Source of the DNA: Tubulanus polymorphus
Taxonomy: Eukaryota > Nemertea > Palaeonemertea > Tubulaniformes > Tubulanidae
Length of the DNA stretch: 64,000 nucleotides
Assembly: GCF_964204645.1 (NCBI RefSeq)
Contig: NC_134028.1
Coordinates: 4,252,501-4,316,500 of the forward strand
Direction: 5' to 3'
Under the pieces are notes generated by a model that was not told the origin of the DNA, made no database searches, and saw only the letters and a list, made by a program, of their open reading frames with translations. The stretch's first letter is position 1. Every line of letters starts with the position of its first letter. This document shows, in pieces, positions 1 through 11,960 of this stretch. Position numbers and translations under genes: made by a program.

Positions 1-3000
1 GAGTCGCGAATTACATGACCAACAAAAACAAAACGGGGATTTAGTATCTTTGGGGTCTTCCATGCAAATAGCTTTTTCGCTTGCCCGTCAACGCACGTAG
101 CTTAAAAGGGATGTCAGTACCATTAAATGACAGTACCATTGATGGAACTCAATATTTGTAATACAAAATGTGGCATTATTTGATACAAGCTGACAGTAAA
201 ATATATCAAAATCAGCGGGATAGTGTTTGATGGTGTGTTTCTGACAAATATAGTCCGTCAGAACACTCGGTATTCATGATTTATCGCCTACCGGTAAACA
301 TTTGCCTATCACCCGGCCATGATCCCGACGCGCCGTATCCCCATGTAGTCGAGAAGTAAAGTTATCGGATGACGAAACGACGGTAATCACGGCACAAACG
401 ATTTCAATTTATCATATTTGTCCGACAGATAAATCCTACATGATTATAGAACTCATTAAATGTGGGGCTTACCACGACAGTCGTGCCACAATCGAAAACT
501 GTTCCGTGACACGTGGCCTCGGACGTCAAGCCATTTTTTTCGACCAAAAAGAAATGAAACCGGCATCAGATGTGTCTTAGATGACAAAGCGATAAAAATA
601 GCACGATTTACTCGATTATTACTCGGATTCAAAACCTTATACAAGATAAGAATGCCCAGGACTCTGGTGGAGTGCACCGAGGGAATTTCAGCGGCGGTAC
701 TGTAGAGCAGTCAATGGCAGAAATTAAAAGTGGTTTTCCTGAAGCAGCAGGGACACCGAGGCCCCAATCACGACAGCGATTATATAAAGCACCCAGAGGA
801 AAATGTTACTGGAATATTAAGCGTGTTGTTGATTTATGGTTATTGCTGTATCATTGGCGACGGGCCATTTTTGTCGGCACATTGTCCAGGCATAAATCGG
901 CCGGATCTCGAAACATAATTCACGGCGGCGTTGCATAAAACCGATCATTAACCCGCTGATTTATAGCGGACGCTGAAACTTGCCTCCATTCGCCGGGCAT
1001 AAACGCGCAATTTATCGCGTTCGCTTATATCGTCTTTGTCGGCGCCGCGCGAGAAAAATGATTTATTTCGATGAAATTTTGTCGTTATAACGGTTGAAAT
1101 TATATGTAAAGGCCGACAGGTGGTCATCTTGTATGGTGTCGCGTCGAATTTATATACCGAGCGAATTCATAAATCGACGTGACAAAGGCAGTTCCTTGTG
1201 GCGTATGAAAATCTCATCAATTTTTGCGATAACGCGGTGTCAGGATTCCCGCATAACAACGTCCCGGTGAATAGCGCTTGCGTACAATGATGATTTCAGA
1301 AGTAAATGAGTTTGAAAAATTACACTAAATTACCCAATTGAAGCGTTCGCTTTTGTCACGTTGTCGCGGTGTCGTACCGGTTTATGACATATATAAATTG
1401 ACCATATGGTTTCGTGAAACGAGTAAAAAGTCAATTCATGCAGATAGTTATAATGGGTGTGGAATATTTCGACAATAATTATAATGTAGCGAGAAGAATA
1501 TAGTAAAAGAAGATCGATGGTACTGTTGAAGGTTGACTTAACATATTTCATCAGTGTTTGTCACCGCGGGATTGTACAATGAACGATGACCTGTCGTGCA
1601 TTTCTTCGAGTCCAATGTTCACAATAATAGATTCATTCGTACATAAGTAAATTTTTGAATGATTACATCTATTCTGCTATACGATTAGATGACGAAAATC
1701 AATTTTCATCACAGCAGATCGAATACGAATGCTATTGAGGAGTGAAGAAGGGAACAAGACGCTGCAGTTTCATTAATGGTCGAGGGTTGTTGTGTACCAT
1801 GCACGTTCAAGTGATGCTGGTCTGGCTCCCGAGAAGTCGCGGCATTCTTCAACATGATGATCAGAACGATTGGGTCAACGAAGACTCTGATATCAATACA
1901 CTGGATTGTGAAGAAGATGGTGAAAAACTACTATTTACCTAGTTTTACAACCTATATAAGCTGTGGTATGCTTTACCTGGAATTAGCGAATAATTTCACA
2001 TTTAAACCCAAATTCCAAAATAAATTCCTGGTGTAACATTAAATGTATACATTTGTTCTATTCTTCCAAATTCTATGAACCAATCTCATTCAAGCATATA
2101 TAGTACTAAACTTGAATGTTCCTTCAAAGCGTAAATCATTCGTTATAACGTACACCCAGTCATCGCGACTTTGCAAAGGATGAATTTGATAGATCGGTTT
2201 CTTTTCATTAATTACTTAGAAATTAATATTTCATGCACCTTCGCCGTCGTCGGAAGCGTCTCGGTGACAGCCATGTCTAAGAAAGAAGTTCAAATTGTCA
2301 TTTTTCAAGTTGACAGCGCCGCGGCTCGTACAAAGCCCAAAGCGGGATCATCTGAGAGTCATTCCTCAACGCCGTGTGACAGAGCTGACAGTCCACGTTG
2401 TAAAATGGTTCTGGCTTGTTACTTTGCAGTGAAAAAATGCCAAGTTTTTATAATAAATGATAGGCTCCAGGGATTGGAAGACACAGCCTGACACGTAGGT
2501 GCCAAACTCCCGTCACAGCGAAACAAACGAGCTGCAATTATTGAATTCTTCTGCTTTCATTTTGACAAGTGATTTCGCGTCTTTCTTTTGTATCAAAACG
2601 ACATTAAAGCGTGAAAAGTACCTATATATCAGTTGATGTAACACGACTGTGAAATGGAGTTCGAAGTGAAATGAAAGATTTATCCTTTCATGGGGGTATT
2701 TCGATTGTTTTTGTTCGGACCTTGGTTTCCCTGAGACTAACAACCTCTGCTGTTGTTCACGATAGACTTGTTTCTGTAAAAGCAGTTAGCGGGACCCGAA
2801 CACGTTTGTCACCACTCAGCACTGATCGTGCATCGTGTCCAACTCCCTCGGCTACTGGAGTCGTATCAAAATAGTCAGTATTCGATAAAACCAGAGATTA
2901 GGGGACAATATGGCTCTAACATATAGATCGTAAACTATTACGTATACGTGTGTTACTTTGTGTGTCCTGATAGAACGAAATATACTTCATCAAAAGATGA

Positions 3001-4238
3001 ACCCATCTGTTTCAAACTGATAAGGCCCAAACGACAAATCGATCAAGTCAAAGATTCGCTAATGTTTGTGAGAAACAAGTGACTCAAGACCCGAAGTAAA
3101 GAAGTAGTTATTTCGATTATAATCGATGGGCTTCACGGTTCAGGTCGTCGTAGTTTACAGAATGACTGCGTCCTCATCATTCACAATTTACTGTACATCA
3201 TATTTGATTGAACATCTCTGAGAGGTGACAGTCTTTCTAAACAAGAGTTCGTGATTGATTGGCTCGAGTCGATTGGCGCGTCAGCGGTACCATTATGCCA
3301 CCAACAATCGCGCAGAAACGCTTGACAACCGACCGTAGTCGCGCTTCTATAACGTTTCAATAAAACGACAATCGCAATTAATAAATGACTTTCTTGCAGG
3401 GTGTTTTTTGGTTTCAATAGGAGACACACCGCGTCTGACAAGTTGATATATGGGGTATCTGCGGTTCATTTCCATATACACTTTTTTTTCAATATGTCAG
3501 CGGTAACGGGTAATCAAATGACCCATTCGTGGAGAAACGGCTTCTAGCGTAAAACATTGCTGGCTCAACTTGATACCGTCAGATGGCGATGGGTGTCTGC
3601 ATAACGCGCCATCTATATGCAACTATGGCTCTTACACTTTGTGGGCATTCGAATATTTTCACGTGGCAATATATGAATTAAGATAATGTGATTCAGTCGG
3701 GCGATCGACATGAAGCATCTGTACTTGGTTATATATAATATATATGTGTCGTCGTCGTGTAATGAAGGTATATATAAACGGGTAGAGACGAGCAGTATTC
3801 ATATCGAATCGGACATTAATGTATTGGTTCGGGTTAAATCACGGCGGCTAATAACATTTGTCAATGCTTGTGATGTCGGCTTGACAGATTCGATGCGATA
3901 GATAGACAGCAGAGCTATTGGATTATAGCAGGTTGCTTTTATGATGGATCGAAATAGACTTACACACAGACAGGAAATGCCAAGCGAAAGCCAGTCGCCC
4001 GCGTCGATTGAAGAAATGTATTTCTTTACAGATAATGCCTCGGGAGGCTGCTCGCGGATTTGTAAAACATTTTGTACGACACAAAAAGCCTGAAACAGCG
4101 CAATACAGCTCGGCCCATTTTTGGAAGCAACAGGTTAACCATGCAATGGCGAAAAAAGCACCAGCCACAAACTGACGCTCAAATTCGAACGAACGAAAGT
4201 GTGGTTATGAATAACAAGAACCACTAGTTCTCTTTTTT

Positions 4239-4267
4239 CTCTCTCTCTCTCTCTCTCTCACTCACTC
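4239..4267. repeat. (CT)n microsatellite
   Basis: An uninterrupted CT dinucleotide run of about 20 bases is followed by a CTCACTCACTC tail. It is a simple sequence repeat in non-coding DNA. Confidence 0.9.
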
Positions 4268-5269
4268 TAAATACAACACGAAGATGACATTATCTGATAC
4301 ATAAACTAAACAGAACATTACCCAAACTAAATTAACCAAGATTCACCACTTCTGGAAATGTATAGTGCGCCGAAACATCACAGTGAAATATGGCCTTAGT
4401 CGCTCGTGCCTAATCCTTGCCGGGCATATTTCAGCATTTAGGATGCATCATTTGATTCCAAATTGACAGCTATGGCCATTGCGAACGCTTGTTAATTTAG
4501 ACTGGCGGAGAATCGGGCGGTAATAGGGTCCAGCATCCCGGGGTTAGTGCAAATTAATTGCTTCCTAACTCAATTTATTCGCTTCTATCTGATCCGCGGG
4601 TGAGTTTTCTTGATCCCCGGTGATTTGGCATAATGAATTTCTCCACGATACCAGTTAAGTTGATGCCTCGGACAAGACGCCCTGTGATGATAGCCGTTTT
4701 ATTGTCGTTCCTAAGATTTATTGACCCGAGTCCTTCTTAGCGTAATCTCTGGTTCTTTGTGAATGTAATATGCGGTAAAATGGCCTGAAATATTCCCATT
4801 AACGACGGCAGCATCGCGCCACACAAGACCCGTACCTATCATTAGCATCCTACATTACTATGACAACAACGACTTGAGCCGAGAAATTATATTTTCGCTG
4901 TTATGACTTCAACTTGAAGAGTGGTTTTATCGGCGATTTATGTTTAGACGCCAAAAACAGTAAGTCGAGAAAATTAACCGTTATTCAGACTTAGAATCAG
5001 AAGCTTTACACGCGTATTTCTGGCAAAATTGTTTTCGCTAGAGCGCATGTAACACTTTTCACTAGTTTGATGTGATGATAAAACAATGGAAAGAAGAAGA
5101 AAAATGTTTACTACTTCAAATGTGAAACTGTAAAGAGCACGTCAGATACAGCTGTTGCTTGTTCATGTTCGATTAAAAGAACATCAATCACAGCTTCGCC
5201 AAGTGAAGACCTCGTAAAAATCTAAATCATATATATATAACTTGTCACAGGTTTCACGCAATAGCGTTT

Positions 5270-5700
5270 GAAAAGTCTCATGCTTCTCGAATTTCTAGGT
5301 TTTCTTTGCTTCAGTTAAAGTACCAAAGAATGAACACGGGAATATCTTAAAGTGTTAACTTCAAATCTTGGAATTCATGCTATATACTTCTGCGAGTTAC
5401 GCAGCAACAATTTTAGGTTTTCATCGGGGGTTAGATTGAATCTACCAAAGAATGAGGACAGCAATATCTTGAAGTGTTCATTACTTCAAATCTTGGAATT
5501 CATATACTTCTGCGAGTTACGTAGATTCCACGCAAAACGTGAGAGAATTTTAAGGATTTCTTTGGCAGATTAAATGTATGCCTCCCAAAGAATCAAAGAA
5601 TCAAAGCGTTAGGGATATCTTGAAGTGTTCATTGTATCAAATCTTGGAACTATACAGTCATAATATATCTTTCTCTGCGTTTCATAGATTCCAGCTAGTT
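5270..5700. repeat. degenerate tandem repeat, three copies
   Basis: A block containing 'atatctt(a/g)aagtgtt' followed by 'tcaaatcttggaa' recurs near 5343, 5465 and 5612, so spacing is about 120 and 150 bases. Shared flanking words are 'accaaagaatga' upstream and 'cttctgcgagttacg' downstream. The first two copies are closest to each other; the third has drifted. No reading frame is kept through the units. It looks like a locally duplicated non-coding segment. Confidence 0.7.
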
Positions 5701-6369
5701 TTCGTCATAAACTTTTCGAATGTACGGTGATTCTTTTTTCATTTGACACCAATCTAGTTAGTCTTGAGAGAGTATAGACTGAATTATAACCAAACCACAC
5801 CACGAAAAGACGCTAATTTATCAACCACTTTTAATCGGGCCGGACACTTTTCCCATGTAATTAATTATGAGATAGGAAAGATATCTGTCAGTTTTCGACG
5901 ATCGACAAAGCCAGGATTTGACCATCATCGAATCGGTGAATGGGTGGCATGTTCACCCTGTCAAAATCTCGCAAATGACTCCGATCGATCAAAGCAAATT
6001 ATTTATTCCCGGCCCGTATACGGCTGACAGAGCTATCCGGAGTGTCTTTGTTTAGGTTAAAACGCCCGTTCTAGTTTGATTAACAGTCTATTGAGTGTCT
6101 TGACAAGTCTTGTAAAACTACAAGTCACCGTTATAAATTGGCTTGCACACAATCAGCGCATGAAATGTCGTCTTTTCTCTTCCGAACAAAAAACGCATCA
6201 TTTTTCTTACTAGTGCATCTTCACAAAATCAGGGACTAGAAGCCAGCAACTAAATCAAGACATAAAGCACATATACATATTAATGAATATAAAAATTGAC
6301 CTATTTCCAGTTTGTCCATTCTGATTAGCCTGCTAACAACTTTACCTATTTCTACCCCACAGATCGTAA

Positions 6370-6441
6370 TCCTCGGTAGTATAGTGGTGAGTATCCGCGC
6401 CTGTCACGTGCGAGACCCGGGTTCGATTCCCGGCCGGGGAG
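6370..6441 (+). tRNA. tRNA-Asp (anticodon GTC)
   Basis: The 72-base sequence folds as a standard cloverleaf. The 7-bp acceptor stem TCCTCGG pairs with CCGGGGA (one G-U), with discriminator G at 6441. The internal promoter A box lies in the GTAGTATAGTGGTGAGTA segment and the B box GGTTCGATTCC is perfect. The anticodon loop reads CTGTCAC, giving GTC (Asp). There is no intron. A T-rich Pol III terminator (ttttt) follows within about 10 bases. It closely matches the animal nuclear tRNA-Asp consensus, so it is probably functional. It stands alone, with no tRNA cluster visible nearby. Confidence 0.97.
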
Positions 6442-6980
6442 AATTTTTCTTTTCATAATTTTGATATAAATTGCCTTCTTCTGTGTTTGTATTAAATCCC
6501 AGAAAAGCTGAAGATATAAAAAATTTAAAAAAAAGATCGATAAGTTTCCGAAAGATTTACGACTGATAATTTATGCTCTCTGGGACCTTTGGGCGTCATA
6601 AATACATGTGTGTTTATACTATTGATATATACGTGGATATTATCTAAGATAAACTCGTTCGACAGTGATGAATGCCTCTCACGAATTTTTTTATTTGCGC
6701 TGTCTGCGTCAGCCCGCTGAAAATTGATGATTTATTTACGACAATCTTTATTTATCAGTTCATCGGCCGATAAGAATATTTCTTGTATGAGTCAATCATT
6801 TTCTGGTCGGATTAAGTCGAGCGTTCGAACTGCTAGTTACAGTCGGAATAGCTTCAAATTCCTCATTTTGTCATCTGGGAACAAACTTTGCACGTGAAAA
6901 CATTTTACAATTTTGAGAATGACGACATGGCGATTTCACGCTAAAAAGTGGACTGCTCCAGGGCTTTTCCCCACAACCGA
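6442..6980. other. intergenic, nothing recognised
   Basis: After the tRNA terminator the sequence is AT-rich and without coding or repeat signal that can be supported. Confidence 0.5.
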
Positions 6981-7183
6981 GCGAACTTCGGTTTCGTAGT
7001 TACTCAACTCTACGAGCAATCGTTGAGATGATTGCTCGTAGGTCAACTTTAGTGATCGGAGCTAATAACCGAATGCACTATTAAAAACCTCGCATTACAC
7101 TGTGTCGGCCATCTTGGAACTTGATCTGGTCCGTGGCGGTGCTCAGTTGCGCAGTTCGCTATACTCGAATAACCGAAGTTCGC
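6981..7183. mobile_element. MITE-like element with 13-bp terminal inverted repeats
   Basis: The left end GCGAACTTCGGTT (6981-6993) is the exact reverse complement of the right end AACCGAAGTTCGC (7171-7183). Inside is a second perfect palindrome, 7010-7041, with 12-bp arms and an 8-base loop. There is no coding capacity. The internal words 'cggagctaataaccgaatgc' recur with changes near 45.1 kb, showing it is a dispersed family. Transposon superfamily is not assigned. Confidence 0.7.
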
Positions 7184-9500
7184 CCTGGATCTCAGATTCA
7201 CTGGGCTGTAAATAGGTTGAACATATTTTACCCGTTTGAAAATATTGCTGCTGGGAACTGAAAAGATGGTTTCGTGTTTGTTTAAAACGTGTTTCTGAAC
7301 AAGATCCACTGATGATTGTTAGGCGTCGTGTTTGTTCGTCCTTGTTCTCGAGTTGAGACTACACTGGAAAATAAACAATGTTCAACACCTTCTCTACAAC
7401 TAGTAAAACGTCATAATTACACATGTTCGTTAATTTTTAAACGTGTTCATTTGCTCATACTCGTCGAACTTAGTTTCATACCGGTACTGAAATATATAGA
7501 CCTATTACGTCATTTGGACGTCAAGCGCCAACAGCTATCTGAATTTTACTATGTAGTTAATCTTTTGTAATAGCCTTGGCTGAAAAATTGAATCTTAACC
7601 TTGATTGTTATAAAACTATTTTCCAATTTGCTTTGTTTGTATGTATATTTGTATATGATTATTTTTCATATTTCATATTTTGTATTCAATTTTGCCTCCA
7701 TGTACCATTCTCATGGTTGGAGCGAAATGAATATCTCATCAGAATAAAGCCAATTTTGACGGCAATTTTACGTCCAATATGACGCGTGTAAACAATACGC
7801 GCGCGTGGCATTTTTTTTTTCGGGGAATCATTAATTTTTTTCGCTTGACACCGGTATTAAAAGTCATTGTTTACGAGATATTTCAAGGTCACTTCATAAT
7901 TGGAAGTTGATGATGTATTGATATCCCCACGGATTAGGACAAGGTCTGCGCATGTGCGCGCGCACAAAACATGGATGTGTTATTATCGGGCGGTAATTCG
8001 CGCCGGGCTCGTAAACAACACGAAATAACAGCCGGTCATAAAAACACAAGCCAGAAGCAGAAAGGCTCGTAAAAACAGAGTCTTTACTTGGCCCGGGCCA
8101 TTAATCAGCGGTCGTAGTTTATATTTACTAAACCCATAAATGCCACTACTAACGATTTAGCCGATAAAGTATGGGCTTCATGTGCAATTTGGAGCCTTTC
8201 AGTTTTGATTTACAAAATTTACCAGCACCATTTATCAGCTTTATGGGTCGCTCAGGGTAATTTGTCATCCTTTTTCATTACAACCGATAACATGCCGACT
8301 ACCTTTGAAAAACGACCGCGGCCACCACTTTATATATGCATAGAGGGTCATATATCATGATTTTGTGTGCGGAGTTGGCGGGCGGCCGCTTTTGACTATG
8401 ATAGCGTCTCAGTAACACAAAGTGCGTAGTAGCGCAATAAACAACGTTTTATGGTCACATTAACGACCCCGAAGAATCCCTTTGTGTTCAACTTTTAAGC
8501 TAGTATTATTTACAACTTCAATATAATGTGCGGTTCTGTGTTTCAGCTTGTTTATTACCGAGGGATGCGGTGCAGTCCGTCGCCAAATACTAAACAACAA
8601 CCACTTTGATGTCTAGTCGGCTCGTCGAGAACTCGAAATAAAAACTAGGAGCTTTATTATGAGAATCATGCCGGCGATGAGAGATGCGGTCAGTCGACGC
8701 GTTTTAGATGTGTTTTAGTTTATGCATCCTTTGATGTAGTTTCACATTACACTCAAGTCAAATGTCGCAGTTAAAACAAAGAAAGACATGTCAACTTCGA
8801 CTGCATGAGAATGTAATGATTTATTAAAATGATTAGCATTTAGAAAGCCATCAAAATAAACTGCAGTCAGCGCAACAGCTAGTTCTGCGACGTAACCCAG
8901 AAGTGGCTTGCGTCTTCGTTCTTGTCGTTAAGATTAATTCGCATTTGGTATTCAACTAAGATATGTAGGCCTATTCGTTGTTCGTAGCTGACGTAACGTT
9001 CGATTTTAAACTGCAGTCAGCACAACTAGATACATTGGAGACAGTTCTGCAAAATAAAACAGTGGCGGACACGATCCTAAATCCCAAGTTATATATTTAC
9101 ATACGAGAAAAGTCGATTTCAGTTGAAAACAGAAAACTGTTTATAATCACGCAAGATTTGAGTTGAGCGACGTCTTGTTTGATATTCGATTAATCAAAAA
9201 GGTGATATATTTATGAGCTTTCGTGGATGTCTGGTTTGATGGATGAACACGAGATGAACGAACAAAAAGACGAAGAAGAGGCGATAACTTACTGGCATAT
9301 CGGTCCAAGTGGCAGGTGTATGTGATAGGGTCATCAATCATACGTATTATAACGACATGAACGTCGCACAAAACACATCACTTCGACTTTGAAAATATGT
9401 TCGTATTTGGTGAGATTTTATGCACGATTCGTCAGTTGAAATTCGGATCGAAAATTGCCACCATTTAATTCATCCCGCCTGACGAAGCATTTCAGATTCT
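7184..9500. other. intergenic, no gene recognised
   Basis: No supported coding sequence. The part around 8080-8330 is unusually rich in TTTAT/ATAAA and TAAT words next to short GC blocks, which is compatible with a regulatory element, but this is a guess without cross-species comparison. Confidence 0.4.
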
Positions 9501-9519
9501 GTTTACACTTCAGGGATCG

Positions 9520-9640
9520 GTTGCATAGTCATGGCTTAGACTTCAGACCTGTCTAAGACCGACTTCTATAGCCAATCTAACAACTTAAGACCAGTCTTAC
9601 GATTTAAGACCACTTTTGGACTTAAGTCACGACCGGGCCC
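9520..9640. mobile_element. MITE-like element, family shared with about 56.04-56.16 kb
   Basis: The right end (ACTTAAGTCACGACCGGG) and the left end (AGTCATGGCTTAGACTTCAG) are imperfect inverted repeats of each other. The interior contains repeated 'taagacc' words. A second copy in opposite orientation lies in a PP1 intron near 56040-56160; both share 'aatctaacaacttaagac' and 'gatttaagaccactttt/c'. Non-coding and non-autonomous. Confidence 0.7.
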
Positions 9641-10432
9641 AGTGTCTTTTTTCCAATGAACAATTTATTAAAGGATTTATAGAATTAGAGGCCAGAAATT
9701 GATTGATAACGTATGCACCGCTGCCCGTGAGATGCACGGACCCTGAGCCCGGTTGGTTCTCGAACCATTTCACGAATAACGACGAGGATTTGAAATGTGA
9801 ACTGGTTGTTTCTGTTGGGTGCGGTATCTCTGATTGCGACAAACAGCAGTCTAATCAATCAATTTCTATGGGTGAAAACTTCAAGGGAAATTCAAACGAC
9901 GTAAACGACGCCAGGAAACTCGACTCCGACACGACGTTCCTCTTTAGTTGGATATTTATGGGCAATTCAATGATTTAATTGTCTCGACTCGATTATTGAT
10001 TAGCTCGTGTAAACACCATTAATTTAGGAAATTCCTCCGGCAAGTCAACGCGTTTAGAATGGATTCTTTCCAGCTTGGAAATTTCATTGCATTAAAACGC
10101 GCCGCGCCGCGACGTGCGTTAGCAGTAAATTCATTTGTCTAATCTCCAGAGTGCGAGAAAAGTGGAACTGGAAATTAGAGCGGAACTCCGGAACTTGTAC
10201 ATCATCCTCGGAACATGTCAAGCCTACCCGGAACTATTTCATCATCTGAGAATATTGAGCCTTTATTGCCATTCCGAGATGATGGTTATTTTCACGCTAC
10301 TGTATATGTGAATCAACGATTGCGTATTACTTTTACCTCGCGTGGAAAACTGCGCTATAAATATTTAATCAGATATAAAAAAACGAGGGCAGAGGATTGT
10401 ATAATACAGTGGAAAAATATCAATTTCTCGTA

Positions 10433-10454
10433 TTTTTTTTTGGGGGGGGGGGGG
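10433..10454. repeat. T-run followed by G-run
   Basis: A run of T (about 10433-10441) is followed directly by 13 G. It is low-complexity sequence and prone to assembly or length error. Confidence 0.8.
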
Positions 10455-11181
10455 TATCATATCAGATTACATGATCGAATAGCCGCAAAACCGCTCATCA
10501 TTCACTGGAAACTTGGACAGAAAAGAAAAAGAGATTGTTACACCGAAACCATCTCTCATCTCAGAGAATTCAAAAAGTAATTTGTAAACTGAGAATGTAT
10601 CGTATAAGATAAAGTGGTTTAGTGAGGGATGAACGTTTCTATACCTGGAGATTGATGACCGTCGAATGGTACGAGGGATGATACACGCAGTCATCTCTCT
10701 TCACGTTTCGATGATATATCGAGGCTCTAATTTACGAAAAATATGTATCGTTCGGATGATAAATTCGAACACGATAATGATAAATGATGAACGAACTATA
10801 TGACATTAATCTCCGCACGTACAGCCTCATTCTATATGATAAATTTCTCAAACGCAAATAAACGGAATCAACAAAATGAATGAGTAACAGACGAACAACA
10901 GTCACATTGCTAACTCTTTCATCAACGTGGCTGTAATGCGACGACGTTTCGTTCCCTTTAGACCTCGAAAATGACTCTCGAATATTCCAGACGCACACAG
11001 TCATTAGATTGTCCTATTATCCTGTTTATATATAAACATTTTTCTATGAAATGAACTTGAATCGAAGCGAATTCGCGTAGATACGAGAAGATGCACAATA
11101 TCTCCGAATATACGAGAGAAGTCCCACAGTAATTCAGCCAATGTAAAGTTAGTTCTTTAGTAAACGCTATATATATATTTG

Positions 11182-11221
11182 AGCAACGTTTCGGCTACAG
11201 ACTAATAGCCATCATCAGGCG
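11182..11221 (-). ncRNA. hammerhead-ribozyme-like motif (minus arm)
   Basis: Reading the minus strand, CUGAUGA (11218-11212) is followed by a 5-bp helix GGCUA/UAGCC with an internal loop, then GAAA (11192-11189) and CGUUGCUC. The order CUGAUGA, helix II, GAAA and a very short ACGU-type helix III is that of type I minimal hammerheads in Penelope-like elements. One extra U sits between CUGAUGA and helix II, which departs from the strict consensus, so activity is uncertain. Confidence 0.45.
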
Positions 11222-11240
11222 TACTGATGATGACTGAGTA

Positions 11241-11283
11241 CGCCTGATGATGGCTAATAGTCTTTAAGCCGAAAAGTTGCTCG
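11241..11283 (+). ncRNA. hammerhead-ribozyme-like motif (plus arm, decayed)
   Basis: CUGAUGA at 11244-11250, helix II GGCU (11252-11255) with AGCC (11267-11270), then GAAA at 11271-11274. Helix III reads AAGU instead of the self-complementary ACGU of the minus arm. This arm is therefore less likely to cleave. It carries the same extra U after CUGAUGA. Confidence 0.4.
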
Positions 11284-11885
11284 AATATATACACTTCTAT
11301 TCAAGAACCTTACATCTTTGGCTGAATTATTCTGGAATTCCTCTCGTAAACGTAGAGATCTCACGCAAACAGTAGTGTGGAGGCAATTCATGATTATAAT
11401 TTCAACTACTTCCATTTATCGACTTGAAGAGATGGATTTAAACAAGGGTTAATACCCTGGGGCCCACTAGCACGTCCCTCTCATTCTTTAATGTGGTTAC
11501 CGTGTGGGTACATTATTGGCCCCGTCACAAACGTCACTTCCAATTGCCTAACTTATCGCAGATCAAAGAATTAGCCCGTCACGTTAATTGATGCCCCTCA
11601 CGCAGTGTTTCCTTTTCATTAGCTTTAGTAATCGCGGCCCTAATCGTGTTTAACACTCCATTTCTCCGGGTTCAGGCGACAGATCTCTAAGGAGAGCTCG
11701 CAGTCACTGATTTCGGTACGAGGATAAAATTACTGCATTTATTCTCAGTGATCACAGGCTCGCAATTACAGGCATCTCTAACTGTGTCTATTAAGTGGCT
11801 CTTTGATCGTGGTAACTGCTATTAAGCTGTTGAAAAAAGTTAAAACAGTTCTTTCAGCTGTTTTCGTGTGCAAGGAAATTCGTAA

Positions 11886-11960
11886 TCTTTGTGGGATTCG
11901 AACCCAAGTATTCTGGCTAGTATAATGGCGGCAGTTCGTTTAGAGACATTTCAAACACAT
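11886..11960 (-). repeat. tRNA-like relic (B box)
   Basis: On the minus strand a perfect B box (GGTTCGAATCC) lies in CTTGGGTTCGAATCCCAC. The upstream part does not give a full cloverleaf. It is a probable SINE or tRNA pseudogene fragment. Confidence 0.35.

Larger units (their letters stand above)
1..6369. other. gene-free flank, no coding region recognised
   Basis: No open frame here has splice-flanked structure, family similarity or coding-like codon use; the frames present are short and AT-rich. The stretch holds a CT microsatellite near 4.24 kb and a degenerate tandem repeat at 5.27-5.70 kb. Several blocks (for example about 4360-4660) are rich in homeodomain-like TAAT/ATTA words and could be regulatory, but this cannot be shown from one genome. 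Confidence 0.6.
11168..11293. repeat. imperfect palindrome carrying hammerhead-like motifs (Penelope-type end)
   Basis: Two arms of about 50 bases face each other around a short spacer containing TGATGATGACTGA. Each arm, read outward from the centre, contains CTGATGATGGCT, then AATAGTCT or ATTAGTCT, then AGCCGAAA and GTTGCTC. The arms differ at several positions, so this is an old structure and not a recent assembly fold. The words match what I recall of pseudo-LTR ends of Penelope-like retroelements, which carry minimal hammerhead ribozymes. No reverse transcriptase is nearby, so this is a solo relic. Confidence 0.65.

Noticed and set aside
10215-10580. 121-codon plus-strand frame
   Set aside because: It runs through a T-run and a 13-base G-run, so the translation is low-complexity and not credible.
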